Assembly (NCBI RefSeq): GCF_943734655.1
Contig: NC_071354.1
Location: 42,943,744-43,007,743 of the forward strand
Reading direction: 5' to 3'
DNA from: Sabethes cyaneus
Lineage: Eukaryota > Arthropoda > Insecta > Diptera > Culicidae
DNA length: 64,000 nt
Positions 10,694 to 23,194 of this stretch are shown piece by piece (position 1 is the first letter of the stretch; each line of letters starts with the position of its first letter). The notes beneath the pieces were generated by a model that was not told the origin of the DNA, ran no database searches, and worked only from the letters and a program-made list of their open reading frames with translations. The translations under genes were made by a program, and so were the position numbers.

Positions 10694-13600
10694 AGGAGTC
10701 CCCCAAACATGTCCAGATGTAACCAAACCTGACCCCAGACAGCAGATTTGGCTTCCATCGATTTAGTTATTGAATTCCAGTGTGATTTGAGATGTCGCAC
10801 GAAAACTTTTTGTTCATGGACGAAACTGGCCACTTGCCTGGGTGTTCTCGGAAGTGTGGTTTTTTCGACGACTTTTGGATTTTAAATAGCTTTTTCAGTT
10901 ATTTTTAAATTAATGCGGTGTTTTACAACATTTTTCGAATTACCGCGGATTTTTTTACAACATTTTTTAAATTTCGAACATTTTTCTCGGTTTTTAAACG
11001 ATTTTCGTTTACGCGCCACGTATCCCCCGTGTAAAACACTTATACACTTAAGTTAAAATTTACGCGATTTACTAGTTTTGAATGGTCAATGAAATACAAA
11101 TTTAATGTTAAAACAATCCAAGCTTGAATATTCAAGAGAATACAGCGAAAATTAGTCTAGCGATTGCGATTTTTAATGACTGGATTACTTCAGAGAAGAG
11201 AACGAATATCGTATGAATTCGTCCTATTGAATATTCATATTTCCATGTTGAGGATATTCTTTAATGATATGCAAAAGTACTGTATAACTATTTTACTTAT
11301 ACGGTGTTTCAATTCATCGTAACTCCTGAAATTATAACTCGTAAGCATAGAATTGCGAGAACCAGAACAATGTATTTTCCGCTGAATCTCTCCCTCACTA
11401 GAACGAACAACAATCGTTGCCATAAAGGGTTGAACAGTTTTCCAAATACCTTTTCGCTGCATCCCTCCCCATCTATAGTATTTTCATTCAAACATCAATT
11501 ATTCTGATGCAAATGCATCCATTGTAAACACCTTACAAAGGTTTTTTTTCGCAACAATACACAATGTTTTGCGCTTTCTTTTTTAGTCATAAATTTATCA
11601 TAACTACTAGTTAAATGATCTCATCTTTCGTCTGAGCCTTTTGCTTCGCCCCACTCTCTGTGTTCGTGAATCGTTCGAATTGAATATACAATAAGAATGC
11701 ATTCGGGATTTTCTTTTCCCTGAAGCTATTATTTTCCGCCTGAAAAGAAATGCTTTCTTTCTTCTGCCTGCTGAGTAAGGAGTGGCAAGGCGGTGGTGCA
11801 GCAGCAAAAAAAAAAATCGAGTACTCTTCCACTTGTGCATTGTTGGAAATGTAAATGACAATTGCTGTAGCTGGTTGCAGTAGAGGAGGAAAAAAATTCA
11901 CTACTATAAGCGAAAGGGAATAAAAAAGAAATATTCCAATTGAAATTAAAACGCTCAACGCGTGAATGAGGGCAACAGCGCGCGTTCCTTCACAACTGAT
12001 CACGATGCAAACTTGCCCGTAGGGTGGTTGGAAAATCAACTCCGTAAGGATGTAGACAAACACAAATGTCGCGTAAAATTCTAATTTAGGGATAACAAAC
12101 AACGACCCTACCATTCAACGTCGACGATCACGGTGCTGCTCCCCGTGAGATCAAACGCTTTCCTTTGTTGTAGTTGTGCGACGAAAGACGAACGAAAGTG
12201 CCGTGACCATTCATTGCTTCGCTGGCAGCTGTGCAGGTTTGGCCACTCGCGAGCGCGACCCCGCAGGTTACTTCGCGGATGCTATATTTGAATAAATTTT
12301 CTTTTCAGGTAGAAACGGGAATCCACCAATCAGCCAGACCAAAGAAAAGAAATGTTCCCGCAGAGGATGCAAGCGGTGGTGAACCTTTTGTTAGCATCCG
12401 ACTGTTTCACCCCTTTTGTGTGCGCCGGAGAAAGTGCAACCGAGCCAACGGGATTTCGCTGAAATGTTCCACACCGCAAGGATAGCGTGTAAGAAAGTTG
12501 GTTAAAAATATTTCCAGTTTGGTTTCGGACCCGCGGGAAAAAAAGGTAACTCGAGAGATGCACTAGTTAGCGATGCATTGGCAAGCGAAATCCGAGCCAT
12601 TGTTTGCGCCGTCGCTGCTGTGGGAAATGCAAGCTGTTTTGGGGTAAGAAAAGGGAAAGCATGAATAATTGCTGATGGACATGTACATCCTGAACCCGGA
12701 GAAAGAACAAGTTGGGTCACTTTCTATGCACGGGTTTTAGAAATTCTTCTGCTCGAATAAAGGATGCCGTGAATAATGGAACAGGTTTTGCTTAGATGTA
12801 GAGAGATGCTTCGGAAGAGATTAGGGACGGAAGTTGCGTGAAACTTGAACTGGTTTGGCGAAAAGAAATGCTGGTAATTTCAATTGTAGAAAGAATTTGG
12901 ACTTCACTGCCGGATACCGGATTTGTGTACATTTTTAATGGTGTTACCAGCACTGAGAACGAAAGAGAGTTGGAGTTCCATTACATAATTGACAGAAACA
13001 AAGTAACATGAAAGCAGAGTTGAGCCGTAACAAAATGATGGGGCTGACAACAACCATTCCGATTTTATTGAAGCATTCCTTGCAAACAATCGAATCGAAT
13101 CGGGTAAAATGGAATAAGTGCTGAGTAATCGAAGAAAATCTCCACCAGCTGCGCTGGTAAAAGGAGACGATAAGTCTCAAAAATAAATAGAACTTGCTCC
13201 GATGGCCAAATAAATTTTCTGCAACAAATGACTATTGTCGGGAACCGGTACCGGCAGCGGCGCCGCTTCAAAATCATTCCCAAAGTGATAAACAACAAAG
13301 ACCGATTGTTTTTCGGATCGCTTTCCGCCGTACTGCTGCTGATAGCGATATAAAAGCATTTTATACACTTTTACCCGTCGTCAGCCTTCCTCGCCGGTTA
13401 CGTTCCGGTCTCGTTGGCGTCGTCGATGGAACCGATGATGGTGACGCGCTGATGAAAGAATGGAAAATACGACCATCCCCTTCACCCCGTAATCACCGCT
13501 CATCATCGCTCTGTGTGAGGCTGTTGGCTGATGTTCGCAAGCTGCAGCAGCGCCTGGTTGTTGTAAATATTTGCAGATTCCTGTTCGATTACGAAGCACC

Positions 13601-14630
13601 CTCGCTGAGTGGGTTGTTTTTCCGCCCCGGCGAGGCAGCGGCCGTGTTGCCCGCTTTCGAAAATTTGTTTCCGTCGATTTCTAGATTCCAGAAGTGGTTG
13701 CAATTTGAAACCATTATGTTATTGCTTATGATAGTTTTAGTAGATTTTTCAATGCTGCTGCACTGACTAAAAAAACTTTATCAAAGATGTTTTGTATTAG
13801 AATGCATGTTCTGGGTCTCAGTTTCTTGAAAGGACTCAACATTGAGAGATAAATCTTTTGTTGCGGTGTAAACACCCTAAGCTTTACAGTTTCTGTTATA
13901 TATAACTGAATATAACTGAATAGCTATCAAATAGGATGCAACTAACCATCTCTACAGTTCTTAAATAGTTAGTAGTGAAGAACTGATGAAGACTGTTGGT
14001 ACGTACGCATGAATTGAAAACGAATTGTGCGAAGTGAAATTGCAACCAACTGAGCCCTGACATTAGTTATATTACAAGAAACTGGTTTCTGAATAAGAGC
14101 TGTAAAGGCGCTATCTAAAAAAAGTTATTTACTTAGACTGCATAGATGTTGTACCCAAGGCGAGCAATAACTTAAAAAAATATTTGAGTATCAGATTTTG
14201 TTTCGGCGGTTTTCTAACCCTAGCTGAGCAATTTCTGCCATACAATTTATATTTAACAAGGTATCGTGATAATTTATTGAGGCAGTATTCAAAGTTAAGC
14301 TAATTTAAAAAGAGTTCGAAGCCTTGTTTCGATGCCAAATGGGTTGGACATGCATGACAGGCGAAGACGTTATTTTAAATTTTTGAAACAAATAAAAAAG
14401 ACTTTGAAAAAATGCAGATAAATGCTTGCGACAAAAAATCGATTTGAGAAAATTAGGTGTAATTTTATTTAAACGTGAAAATCTTACGTAATTCGGTTAT
14501 GAAATGGGGAAGGCAACTAGGAAAAAGCGCCCAACATAGCCAACCCAAGCCCCTACCTAGCGCCTTCACGTGGCCATACCTGAAAATGCTTCAATTTGTA
14601 TAGTTGAATACCCAAACTAGGAGATGCGGG
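10694..14630. other. intergenic or intronic DNA, no convincing gene
   Basis: Near 10905-10990 two imperfect units of a TGCGG...TTTTACAACATTTTT repeat occur. 11.6-13.8 kb is less AT-rich and contains the two longest non-transposon frames of the window: 11611-12114 (-, 167 codons) and 13194-13766 (+, 190 codons). Neither shows a domain, and both are crossed by overlapping frames on the other strand. No splice structure or conserved motif could be tied to them. Confidence 0.45.
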
Positions 14631-14694
14631 GTCGTGTGGTTTTCAGTTCCTAACCTTACAGCTGTAGCGTTATGCAACCATTGAACCACACGAC
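14631..14694 (-). repeat. tRNA-like inverted repeat
   Basis: An 11-bp perfect stem (GTCGTGTGGTT with AACCACACGAC) closes a 64-nt segment. Read on the minus strand, GTCGTGT/ACACGAC could be an acceptor stem, followed by TTCAATGGTTGC in the place of box A. The T-arm is abnormal: there is no GTTCGA box B. It could be a degenerate tRNA or SINE head, or a plain hairpin. Confidence 0.25.
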
Positions 14695-14999
14695 TTTATT
14701 TTCAAGTGTTGTATTATTTAAACTAATATTTTTGGTAGACTAATATATTTCCAGAGAGCGAAGTTAGGCGCTATATACTTGGCCAATTGCAACTGGCTTC
14801 TGGTCTGAATGCCATTAGTTCGTCCCCGAGGGTCCGACTATAAATAAATCATTATCTATATGGGAAGCGTTTGGTACGGGAGGTCCACGCTTTATTTCTT
14901 CCCTTTGCTTTCAAGGAGTTTGAATGGAATTATGGAATTAGGTATTATTTATAGTTCCACTTGATTCCTTGGAATTCTCTCTGCGGTACATGCTGCGCA

Positions 15000-16180
15000 G
15001 TTGGCCTGGCCGTGAACAAGAAAAATGATTGTCGCCATCCAGCATCCTGTCCACCTATTTCTGGTGCCGGTGGGGTTCTTGGAGAAAACAGATTTCATTG
15101 CACAGTCGTCCGGCAACCTTGTGACCTGGTGGTCAGTCTACCGTAGTATTCCAATTTTCGCCAAGTGTGCGATGGGAGTCTGTGCCTGTAGCTCGTGATT
15201 CAGGCCGTCAACAGTCACTACCCATGGGAGGCAAACGTTGTTTTCTCTGGAGTCTCTTCCTACCATATTTTTGGTTTACGACTCGTTAATTTGTAGCCCA
15301 ATTCTTCTAGCCTCCGGATTTAGTCTGCTAAATTGCCTCCGCTCTTCCGAAGATTCTAGAAATGATGTCGTGATCGTCTGCGAAGGCTGAGAGGTGCTTA
15401 CTTTTGCTGAAGATAGTTCCTTTCTTTTTAATGGCCGCTCGCCGGATCACACCTTCAATGGCGATGTTGAATAACCTACAGGACAATCAATTCCCTTGCC
15501 GTAACCCTCTGCGTGATTCGAAGGGACTCAGGAATGTCCCCGAAACATGTAAATAACACACTACTCGCTCCAAGGTAGCTTCGAGCAGTCGCGTTAGTTT
15601 GCTCAAAAAACCTTTCTCGAACATTATCTACCATAGCTGTTTGCGCTCGACTGTATCGCATGCTGCCCTAAAATTCACGAAAATATGACGCGCGGGCACT
15701 TAGTACTTCTGTTATTTCTGGAGGTTTAGACGGAGAACAAAAAATTTGCTTCGTAGTAACACGGGTCTAATAAGGCCCGCCTGATATTGCCCTACGAATT
15801 CTTTTTCTATTGAGGATAGACGACGTTACGGAATCTGGGAGAGCATCTTGTAAGTGTCAGTAATTACAATAATCGAGCCGATCACTTTTTTTTTCTAGAT
15901 GAGGCAAACGATACCTTTCAACTATTCCTGCGGTAGTTTCTCCTCCCAAATCCTTGAAATTATCCGGTGAAGTGCCGTTGCTAGTGATTCTTTGTCATTT
16001 TTGAAGACTTCTACCGGAAGTCGGTCCTTTCCGGCGGCTCTAGTATTTTTCAGCAGACCAATTTCTCGCCGGATTTATTCGAGATCAGGATCCGACACGC
16101 TGTTAACGTTTGTAGGCACTCCGAGGTTAACTTCCGTACCGTTTTCTTCTGTTATAGGGTTTATTTCTAAGCATATTATT
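15000..16180 (-). pseudogene. RTE-type LINE, polymerase and C-terminal region, decayed
   Basis: Going down the minus strand, the region from 16160 encodes VSDPDLE then LLKNTRAAGKDRLPVEVFK and IISRIWEEKLPQE, the fingers region that precedes the polymerase core. At about 15680-15320 it encodes FRAACDTVERKQLW, LTRLLEATLERVVCYLHVSG, FESRRGLRQG, LFNIAIEGVIRRA and SAFADDHDII (the FADD box). Near 15090 LPDDCAMKSVFSKNPTGTRN matches the tail of related copies. At least four in-frame stops (after VSDPDLE, after KLPQE, after RKQLW and after LRQGN) and several shifts make it inactive. The middle part between 15700 and 15950 is frayed. The frame 15476-15661 (-) is a shadow in another phase. Confidence 0.8.
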
Positions 16181-16823
16181 GAAATTACGCAACTGACTTT
16201 ATTTCTTACATGCGTCGTACCGTTTTAAAATCCGTCCATCAAAATGTTTCATCGTCCGATTCACAACAATGTTTACGGAGCTAACGCGCATGCATTTGTG
16301 TAGGACAGCATGACAAATGTTATTCTGCAACATTTCTGCAGGTCAGGCAAGTTTACCTGGCTGCAGAATAACGACAATGCCTTGCGTGAGTTATTTTCAT
16401 TTATAAATGAAAATGATGGAAATTGAAACGATTAGTCGACATTTTCTTCTTCGTCGCACGAAAAAACGTAGGAAATTTGGCTGGTAGGACTTCTTTAATG
16501 ATAAAAAGCATTTAAATAGATCTCAGCTCACTTTGATTGCTCGCGTATGATAGATAACAAGCTAAAATATTAGGGAATAAGTTTGTATAGTTTTGCATTG
16601 TGTGTCAAAAAAATGCTAATATTTTTAATAATTTGTGTTGGATAGGGCGGAAATAAGCAATTAGGACAAAGCAGCAACATATTCTACCTCCTTTGAGTTG
16701 ACCATCATGATTTTTTAGCAATTTGAAATTGATCTCAATTTAAATGAATATTTTAGATTGAGGTTGCTGCTTTTTCAACAACCGGATTGTTGTACTCGAA
16801 TTTGGCTCAATTTAATTTTAAGT
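16181..16823. other. unassigned AT-rich DNA
   Basis: No gene, repeat pair or RNA is recognised between the RTE relic and the SINE. Confidence 0.4.
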
Positions 16824-17039
16824 GCAAAGCAAAACAAAGCCTAGGTGCTACATTCCGTTATCGAAACTTGACCTTCTGTTTTTATACGACAGACATCGCG
16901 ACCAGCTGTTAGAATACAGGACAACTGCAGGGCCGGTTGCTACGATCCTATTGATTCCAACAGCCTCTCCCAGCCGAGATTCGAACATACGACGACTGGC
17001 TTATTAGGCCAGCATTATACTTCGAGACCAACTGAGAGG
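16824..17039 (-). mobile_element. tRNA-derived SINE, copy 1
   Basis: On the minus strand this starts at CTCTCAGTTGGTCTCGAAG (box A region), passes an anticodon-like arm (CTGGC, loop CTAATAA, GCCAG) and a box B, GTTCGAATCTC. It then runs through a body ending in GGCTTTGTTTTGCTTTGC. Box A and box B are the internal Pol III promoter of a tRNA head. A second copy at 25780-26363 aligns throughout. The type resembles Feilai-like mosquito SINEs by memory. A clear target duplication was not found for this copy. Confidence 0.8.
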
Positions 17040-17224
17040 GAGTAAAGTTTCTAGTGCACCTAATATAACTTTCAGGTTTTTTCAACTTTGATTAAGGTTA
17101 TTGTTTGAATTGCAGTGAATTTTCAGTTAGCAGCATTTTTCCAGTTCCTAAAGTGTCATTGTTAACCTTCTCATATGTCGATTTTGCTTTAAAATAGAAA
17201 AACAAAGTAGACGAAAAAGTATAT

Positions 17225-17500
17225 GGAAGCATTAGTTGGGGGTGTGCGACGTCAGACATACGGACGATAGGCATACAGACGTTTGGCATATGGATACAAG
17301 GCATAATGGACGCGAGCCGGGATGGACACGAGCCCAAACAGACATTTGGCAACATAAATAACGATGGAAAACCCTACCTAGCATATATTCGGCCTTGCGT
17401 CCATTCGGCCTCGAGCCATTCGGCTTCGCGCCTATTCGGCCTTACATCCATTCGGCCTCGCGTCCTTAGTATCCATATGTTTAATATCTATTATGCCTAG
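17225..17500. repeat. foldback minisatellite (ATTCGGCCT units)
   Basis: On the right, five units of 15-16 bp (17387-17465) read ATTCGGCCTYGCGTCC with variations. On the left, the reverse-complement style appears: GGCATA, GGACGCGAGCC, GGACACGAGCC. CATATGGATAC (17287-17297) is matched by GTATCCATATG (17469-17479), so the block can fold back on itself. Related degenerate units occur at 18845-19030. Confidence 0.65.
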
Positions 17501-17524
17501 GGATATTGATCGCTCCGTCACAAT

Positions 17525-17843
17525 CAGGGATGGAAAAAATCGCTTCTTGCGATCAAAATCATAGGAACGATCAGTTTCAGGTTCTTTGACATCACTACTT
17601 GTAAGCGACAAATACTTTATCACGACTTGTACAAATTATGATAAACCTCATGTCAGATCATGTTCATTGTATGATTGCGTTGAGAAATATAACAGATACA
17701 GACGATTGGTTGTGTGCATCATATGAACCACAATACAAACAATATAAGTATAATATATAATATAAGATCTGTATATGGATCGTGATCTGTGCGTGTGGCG
17801 ATCACTCACAGATTTGATCAAAATCATTGATTTTTCATCCCTG
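17525..17843. mobile_element. hAT-type MITE, 319 bp
   Basis: The termini are CAGGGATGGAAAAA and its near reverse complement TTTTTCATCCCTG. They are flanked by a perfect 8-bp target duplication, GTCACAAT (17517-17524 and 17844-17851). CAGGG termini plus an 8-bp duplication are typical of hAT. The interior is AT-rich with runs of ATATAATATA and has no credible coding frame. Confidence 0.85.
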
Positions 17844-17979
17844 GTCACAATACATTGAAAACCGAGGCCGTCCTTTCAACATAAATTCATTTGGGGTTCA
17901 TTTCAATTGATTTTCATTCAATTTATTTGTGCGCCCAAGGCGATTTCTCTGTTGTCCTTTAATCAATAAAGTTTATGTA

Positions 17980-18135
17980 ACATTTTATGTGATAGAATTG
18001 CTGTCGGATCTAGTTCAACAGCAAAAATAGATACGCGATTCTACGCTTCATAATTGTTCATAACAGATTATTACCTACTACCAGCAACTCTATTATCAAC
18101 AAAACGATAGTGGCAACAAGTATTGAAATCAATAA
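17980..18135 (+). repeat. dispersed repeat, copy A
   Basis: About 155 bp beginning ACATTTTATGTGATAGA and containing AGATACGCGATTCTACG and TTGTTCATAACAGATTATT recurs at 58211-58379 in the same orientation with scattered differences. No termini could be defined. It is likely part of an unidentified transposon. Confidence 0.75.
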
Positions 18136-18844
18136 AAATGCAACTGGACTCTAAAGACCTTCACTTTAAACATTGTGATATGCAACTTACTGCACACCCA
18201 TATCCGAATTTGTTGCACACTGTGAAACTTTTTTGCCATTTATACACCTTTCGCCCGGCCCTTTGTCACCAATAGTCTTCACTTACAGTTTGATTGTACT
18301 TCCATACTGATGGGTCCCTAAATGCTGGATCCCAAACAAAATTATGTACTCTTCTTTTCTGTCATGTGTTTCTTGCCTTCAATACGAAACTATTATTTGC
18401 CGTTTCATTTACGCTCAGGCCCACGTGTTGGAATAAAATATAGCTGGGTGCCGGGGAGTTGGTTTCGCCACACAAACAACGGCTCAGAAAAGGGTTCGAA
18501 TGAATTCCATTAATATAACGTATGGCTTATTGTAACTTGCTATTCCCACAGAACTATCAAAATGTGTTCCAATCGACCTAAACTTCCACGATGTTCTTTA
18601 AAAATATGTAATAAATTTTAAATCGTTTCGAGAATATAAAGACTGCTGGTTTACTTGTTGAATGGCAGTGTTGCTGAAACTATGGAATTTCAAGTTTAAG
18701 ATTAAGAAAACAGCCTGAACAAATGACCGGCACCTCGTCGGCACATCCCGAACCAAATTGGGATAAAGTAATGTGAATAGAGTGTTCTAAGCGACGTACC
18801 CTTGGTATATACCTAACATTTGAGCAGCGAATATTTTCTATGAC

Positions 18845-19030
18845 ATTCGACCATTCGTGCTTCGGTCATGTGTGTTTCGGCCAATTGTTATTTCGTTCAT
18901 CCGTAGGTAATATGACTCATCCTATATGCAATGTATTTTTAAACTGAGTCGATTTGACTTCCTGCAGGCTAACGGCAGATTCCCTAACAACCATTATGCC
19001 TTCCGCACATTATGCCTATCGTCCAGTTCA
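18845..19030. repeat. degenerate TTCGGCC / TTATGCC units
   Basis: Scattered motifs such as CATTCGACC, TTCGGTCATG, TTTCGGCCAATTG, CATTATGCC and ACATTATGCCTATCGTCC recall the minisatellite at 17225-17500 in a more diverged form. Confidence 0.4.
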
Positions 19031-22000
19031 GGCAAATTTAAGTAGAATTTATCCCCCTAGCAGAGCTAAAGTGCGATTACCGCTGGACAAAAGTTCGAAG
19101 CTTGAATTCATGAAATTAGTACAGCAGTAGCTAACAAAACCATAATATCTTCAATTTACGATATGTTTCGGAAAGGAATATTTTCAATTTGCACCTTTCT
19201 ATTTACCGCTGGTGTACTCAATCAAATGTTTTTTTTTGCTTCAACAGCCGCTAGACAGTGTTTCGACCAGCATCTGTAGTGTATAGAGACTTCTGCAAAT
19301 CTTCCATTTCTAGTACTTAAAACTGTATATAATTACCTATTTAGGGTATGTACGCTATATTGTATCTGCACAATTAGCAAAACAGATCTATTACGTATTA
19401 CATTCTTCGTTTTCTTCTTACATTCTTATTCTTATCTTACATCCATCATTCTTTCATTATCCTTCATCGACATTTTTACCTTCTTATTGCACTCTTTTTC
19501 ATTCTTTTTCTCTTCAGATCTAGGAACGTCAGTGTAGAAACAGTTGAATGCTACTTTGATGACGTGGAAATCTAAATGATTCTTTGACTAATAAGTGAAA
19601 TGGTATGACAAATGTTTCTTTTACCATAGCTATTTTCTACTTACATTTTTGAGATGGATGACTTGACTGACTAAAATAATATTTGCGACTAAATTTGCTT
19701 CATCTCGCCTGATTGACCAAGGAATAAAAGTCCACCAAATGTATTTTTGCTTATTTTGGTTTGCAATCCTTAATTTTAAATAATCGTCACCATGTTGAGG
19801 CATGGATAAACTTAATCGCCACGCTCAAGCAACGTTTGGACACTCTATTATTGTAATCCTGAATGATTTTGATTAAATGCAAAGCTTTACATTTGTATTA
19901 AATTTGTAATCAATACCGACAGTTTTACAAAAATCCGATGACATTAAACACAAAATTAGGCGGGGTCATGACATAGACAATAAAGGTGCGATTATCTAGC
20001 AACCCTGCAAGCCGATGATGTGTCACACAAAGTCAGGACGATTGTTTTCGAACAACACCAGCAGCATCCGCCAGGCCAGCTGCTGCTGCTGCCCGGGATG
20101 GACGAGAAATTGAGATGATCTCGTCGTGATGGAATGTCATTGTTTTAATCTGGACAAATAGCGCTTCTCCACGGGGCAAGCGAAGGCCTGTCAAGACGGA
20201 CGGGTACAAAGATAAAGATTGATAACGAGCTGGCATCGGAGCGTGTTTTTTTCTACTGGAAGACACTAAGCATGCATTATCAATACACCTACCTCAATAC
20301 AGGCCCGGGTTGATGCCGGGCTCTTTATGGGGAAAGAAGAAAATAACTTCGGAATATCGAGACCAGATTCCTGGCCGACAGTCGTAAACAATGAGGTGAG
20401 GCTTTTATATTTAGATTTCTGGCTCACTGTGGCTCGTATCATAGGAGAAGCTCGTGGGCGGGTGTTCGGAGGCTAGGCCTATTGTTGAATCAGCTAGGAA
20501 AATATGTACATTTTCACATCTTCTGCCCGACTGGTTTGAGTGATAACACGGAGAGACCTTGCCGGCGAGCACTAACCCCATTGTTGAATCCAGGATAGGA
20601 GTGAAAGCCAGCTGGACAAACGTCGTTTTAATTGAATTCTCATTGTCCAGACATTCCGCGCCAGCTGTGGGTTTCTCCAGGTTTTGAGCTCAACTTCTGC
20701 CGAGTATCGGCGTGACTCACGGCAGATTAGAACCTGCGAAATTATTTGATTTGAGTTATCATTTCGTTTACCGTTACTAAATAATTAAATTAGTCCGTTC
20801 GATTCATCAATCACAGTTCACAATTTTCCTCAAAACAAATTTTACCTCATTTTCCTGTCGACCTAGTTTTTCAAATTGATTCGTTCGGTATAACCAATCA
20901 ATTAAAGGTTTACTATTTGTTTTGCCTGAGTTAAACATTTCCTCGTAAAATGGAAATTTACCTCCCACCGGGCGTGAGCGGAACGATAAACAAATCATTG
21001 GATTTCGTTACCGCGCAGACATGATCACTTCCTCCATGTAAATAGCATATACGATCAAAATGAGTAGTAGTGATTGGCGATGAATAGTGTATCTCTACGG
21101 TTTTTCTATTTTTCTTCAGTTTTCCGAAAATAAAGAGATAAACAGTAGGGTGCACTTGGAAAGGCGTTAAAAATTATACGAATTAACCACCCGGTGGCCG
21201 TCACAGTTGGGGCCACCACATGGACCATCAATTCGACCATTTTCAACAACCGATAAATCGTGCTCGGATGCTAATTCCGACAACCGGATATTTTCACTGC
21301 GATTTTTTCTTCGCCCAGGAGGATCCAGAAACGATAATGGGTGTGTTGAAAAATTGAGTAACCCCCCAGTCGTTACGGCGTCAAGCACGAATAAGTGCCT
21401 TATTATATTGTCTTACTCAATACGTCTTTGTTGGCGTTGGACACTGACATACAGTCCGGTCGGGCACGATTGTAATTTATTCAATGTTTGAACATTTGCT
21501 TAATTCTGTAGGTCGTCGATTTGAGTCGCCGGCCGTCTTGTGATACATTTCTTGGGCTGGAATTGGAGTTGAAACCGCTGAATAGGCTGCGAGCATAAGT
21601 CTCCAAGGCAAAAAGACAATATTTGCCTGACGCTGACCTACAACATATACGGTGGAAATGGACCCTCATCGCTAATGTCGAAATGACAGCTGAAACTATG
21701 GCAATTTGACCTAATCACAACCCAGAGCGGCATAAATGAGCACCGGAGGGGACCGTTCGGACGAAATGAAGTCGGACGCAAAAGCTGGGCTAACCTTTTA
21801 TAATGCAAAGCAGAGACAAATAAAAACTAATATGGTGAAACTCATCATCAACTTTTTGTGTCATGTCCATATGCGCCGTTGCCGTAGCTTGCGCTACCCG
21901 GTGCGAATAAATGGGTGGTTTGGACATGCAATTATACATGGAGACGTGTCCAGGCGAACAATAAATCTAAATATAATTGGAGCCATAAAATCCGAATATC

Positions 22001-22990
22001 AATAATTCATTAACTTTCCACACGTACCCACCACGGGTGCGTATTATGCTTGCCAGGTGATAGTTGATTATTTCGTAATTAACATACGCTAGCATCAGTT
22101 GGATTCGTTTTAAACAAGGAGTTTCGGTGACCAACGCAACCAACGGTTTGGTACGGTTTAACGTCACGCTGGGAATTTCGTGCGTGCTACTGTGATGTTG
22201 AATGTATGAATAATAAACAGCCTATTAACTGCGATATTGTTTCTCTTCACGACTTAGTCTCAAACTCTTAGCTTGCAGGTTCTTTTAAGAATTCGTTTAA
22301 AAATATCAAAACTAATTAATTAAAAAACCCACAACTGTAATAGAAATATGTACTCTTCATCAAGCAGTTGGGGATTTCTCAATATTACAGAATTGGTTTA
22401 GGCCGAAGGGTCTCAGAATTTTATGAAATTTGGCATATGTTTAGTGCGTTATCAATGAAAAAAATGTTTGAAAAATTCCATCGGTTTTCCAAGAAAACTC
22501 CAAGGGCAATTTCACAACTTTCTAAGGCATTGTTTATTTCAAAAGTACATAACACTTGAACCAAGTGTTGAAGAACAACTATTTTATGAAAATGCAATAA
22601 CATATATAGAGCAATTTAGGGAAATTATCAGCTAAAACAGTTTTAGATAAACTTTTCCACGGTAGTGCAAAACTCTAGGGAAAAGTTGAATAACCGATAC
22701 TTCAACTCTCAGAAAATCTAGGAAATATTTTTTTTGCCTATGGTAGCTTGTGTTATCCTGGAGTTATGACCTGAAAAGGCGGTTTTCTTAAACATTTATT
22801 TCATTCAAACATTTGTATTTCCGGAACTGAGAATCACAGAGCAAATATTTTTTCATAAAAGTGTATGTAAATTTTCTTAGATATTCAAAAAAAAAATTAT
22901 TTGGATCGTTTCACGACCCATTATTAGGTTTTTGATTATAACTCAGTAACAAAACATAACACTATCGTAAAATATATGCACCTAATGCTG
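19031..22990. other. intergenic or intronic DNA, no gene seen
   Basis: 19.0-20.0 kb is AT-rich. 20.0-20.7 kb and 21.2-21.8 kb are less AT-rich and look like unique DNA. Overlapping short frames on both strands (for example 21207-21491 + and 21167-21388 -) are shadows of one another with no domain. No inverted terminal repeat or RNA gene was found. Confidence 0.5.
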
Positions 22991-22994
22991 ACTG

Positions 22995-23075
22995 CCCCAC
23001 TCCGCAGGGATGCAGGACGACTATACAGTGAAATCCGTTCTCTTCAAGAACCTCACCGGGCGGCACCTGGAATAG
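22995..23075 (+). pseudogene. RTE-type LINE tail fragment
   Basis: A short stretch reads MQDDYTVKSVLFKNLTGRHLE followed by a stop. It matches the DDCAMKSVFSKNPTGTRN segment of the relic at 15000-16180 and so is probably a fragment of the same tail. The evidence is short and the call is tentative. Confidence 0.45.
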
Positions 23076-23133
23076 AGGGTCGAGTAGCCCAGAACTGAAG
23101 ACCGAAAATTGAACTGGAAAAAATGATGTATGC

Positions 23134-23194
23134 AAACTGCGAAAAATAATTGACTATCCGTCCCACCTGGATAGTCAATTATTTTTCGCAGTTT
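23134..23194. repeat. perfect 26-bp hairpin
   Basis: The arms 23134-23159 and 23169-23194 are exact reverse complements over 26 bp (starting AAACTGCGAAAAATAATTG), separated by the 9-base loop GTCCCACCT. An exact arm match in decayed surroundings suggests a recent origin or selection. It could be a foldback or templated inversion, or an RNA hairpin. No conserved miRNA seed is recognised. Confidence 0.9.

Noticed and set aside
11611..12114. 167-codon minus-strand frame with hydrophobic stretches
   Set aside because: No domain, no plausible start context, and overlap with another open frame (11607-11861). Hydrophobic runs are expected from AT-rich codons.
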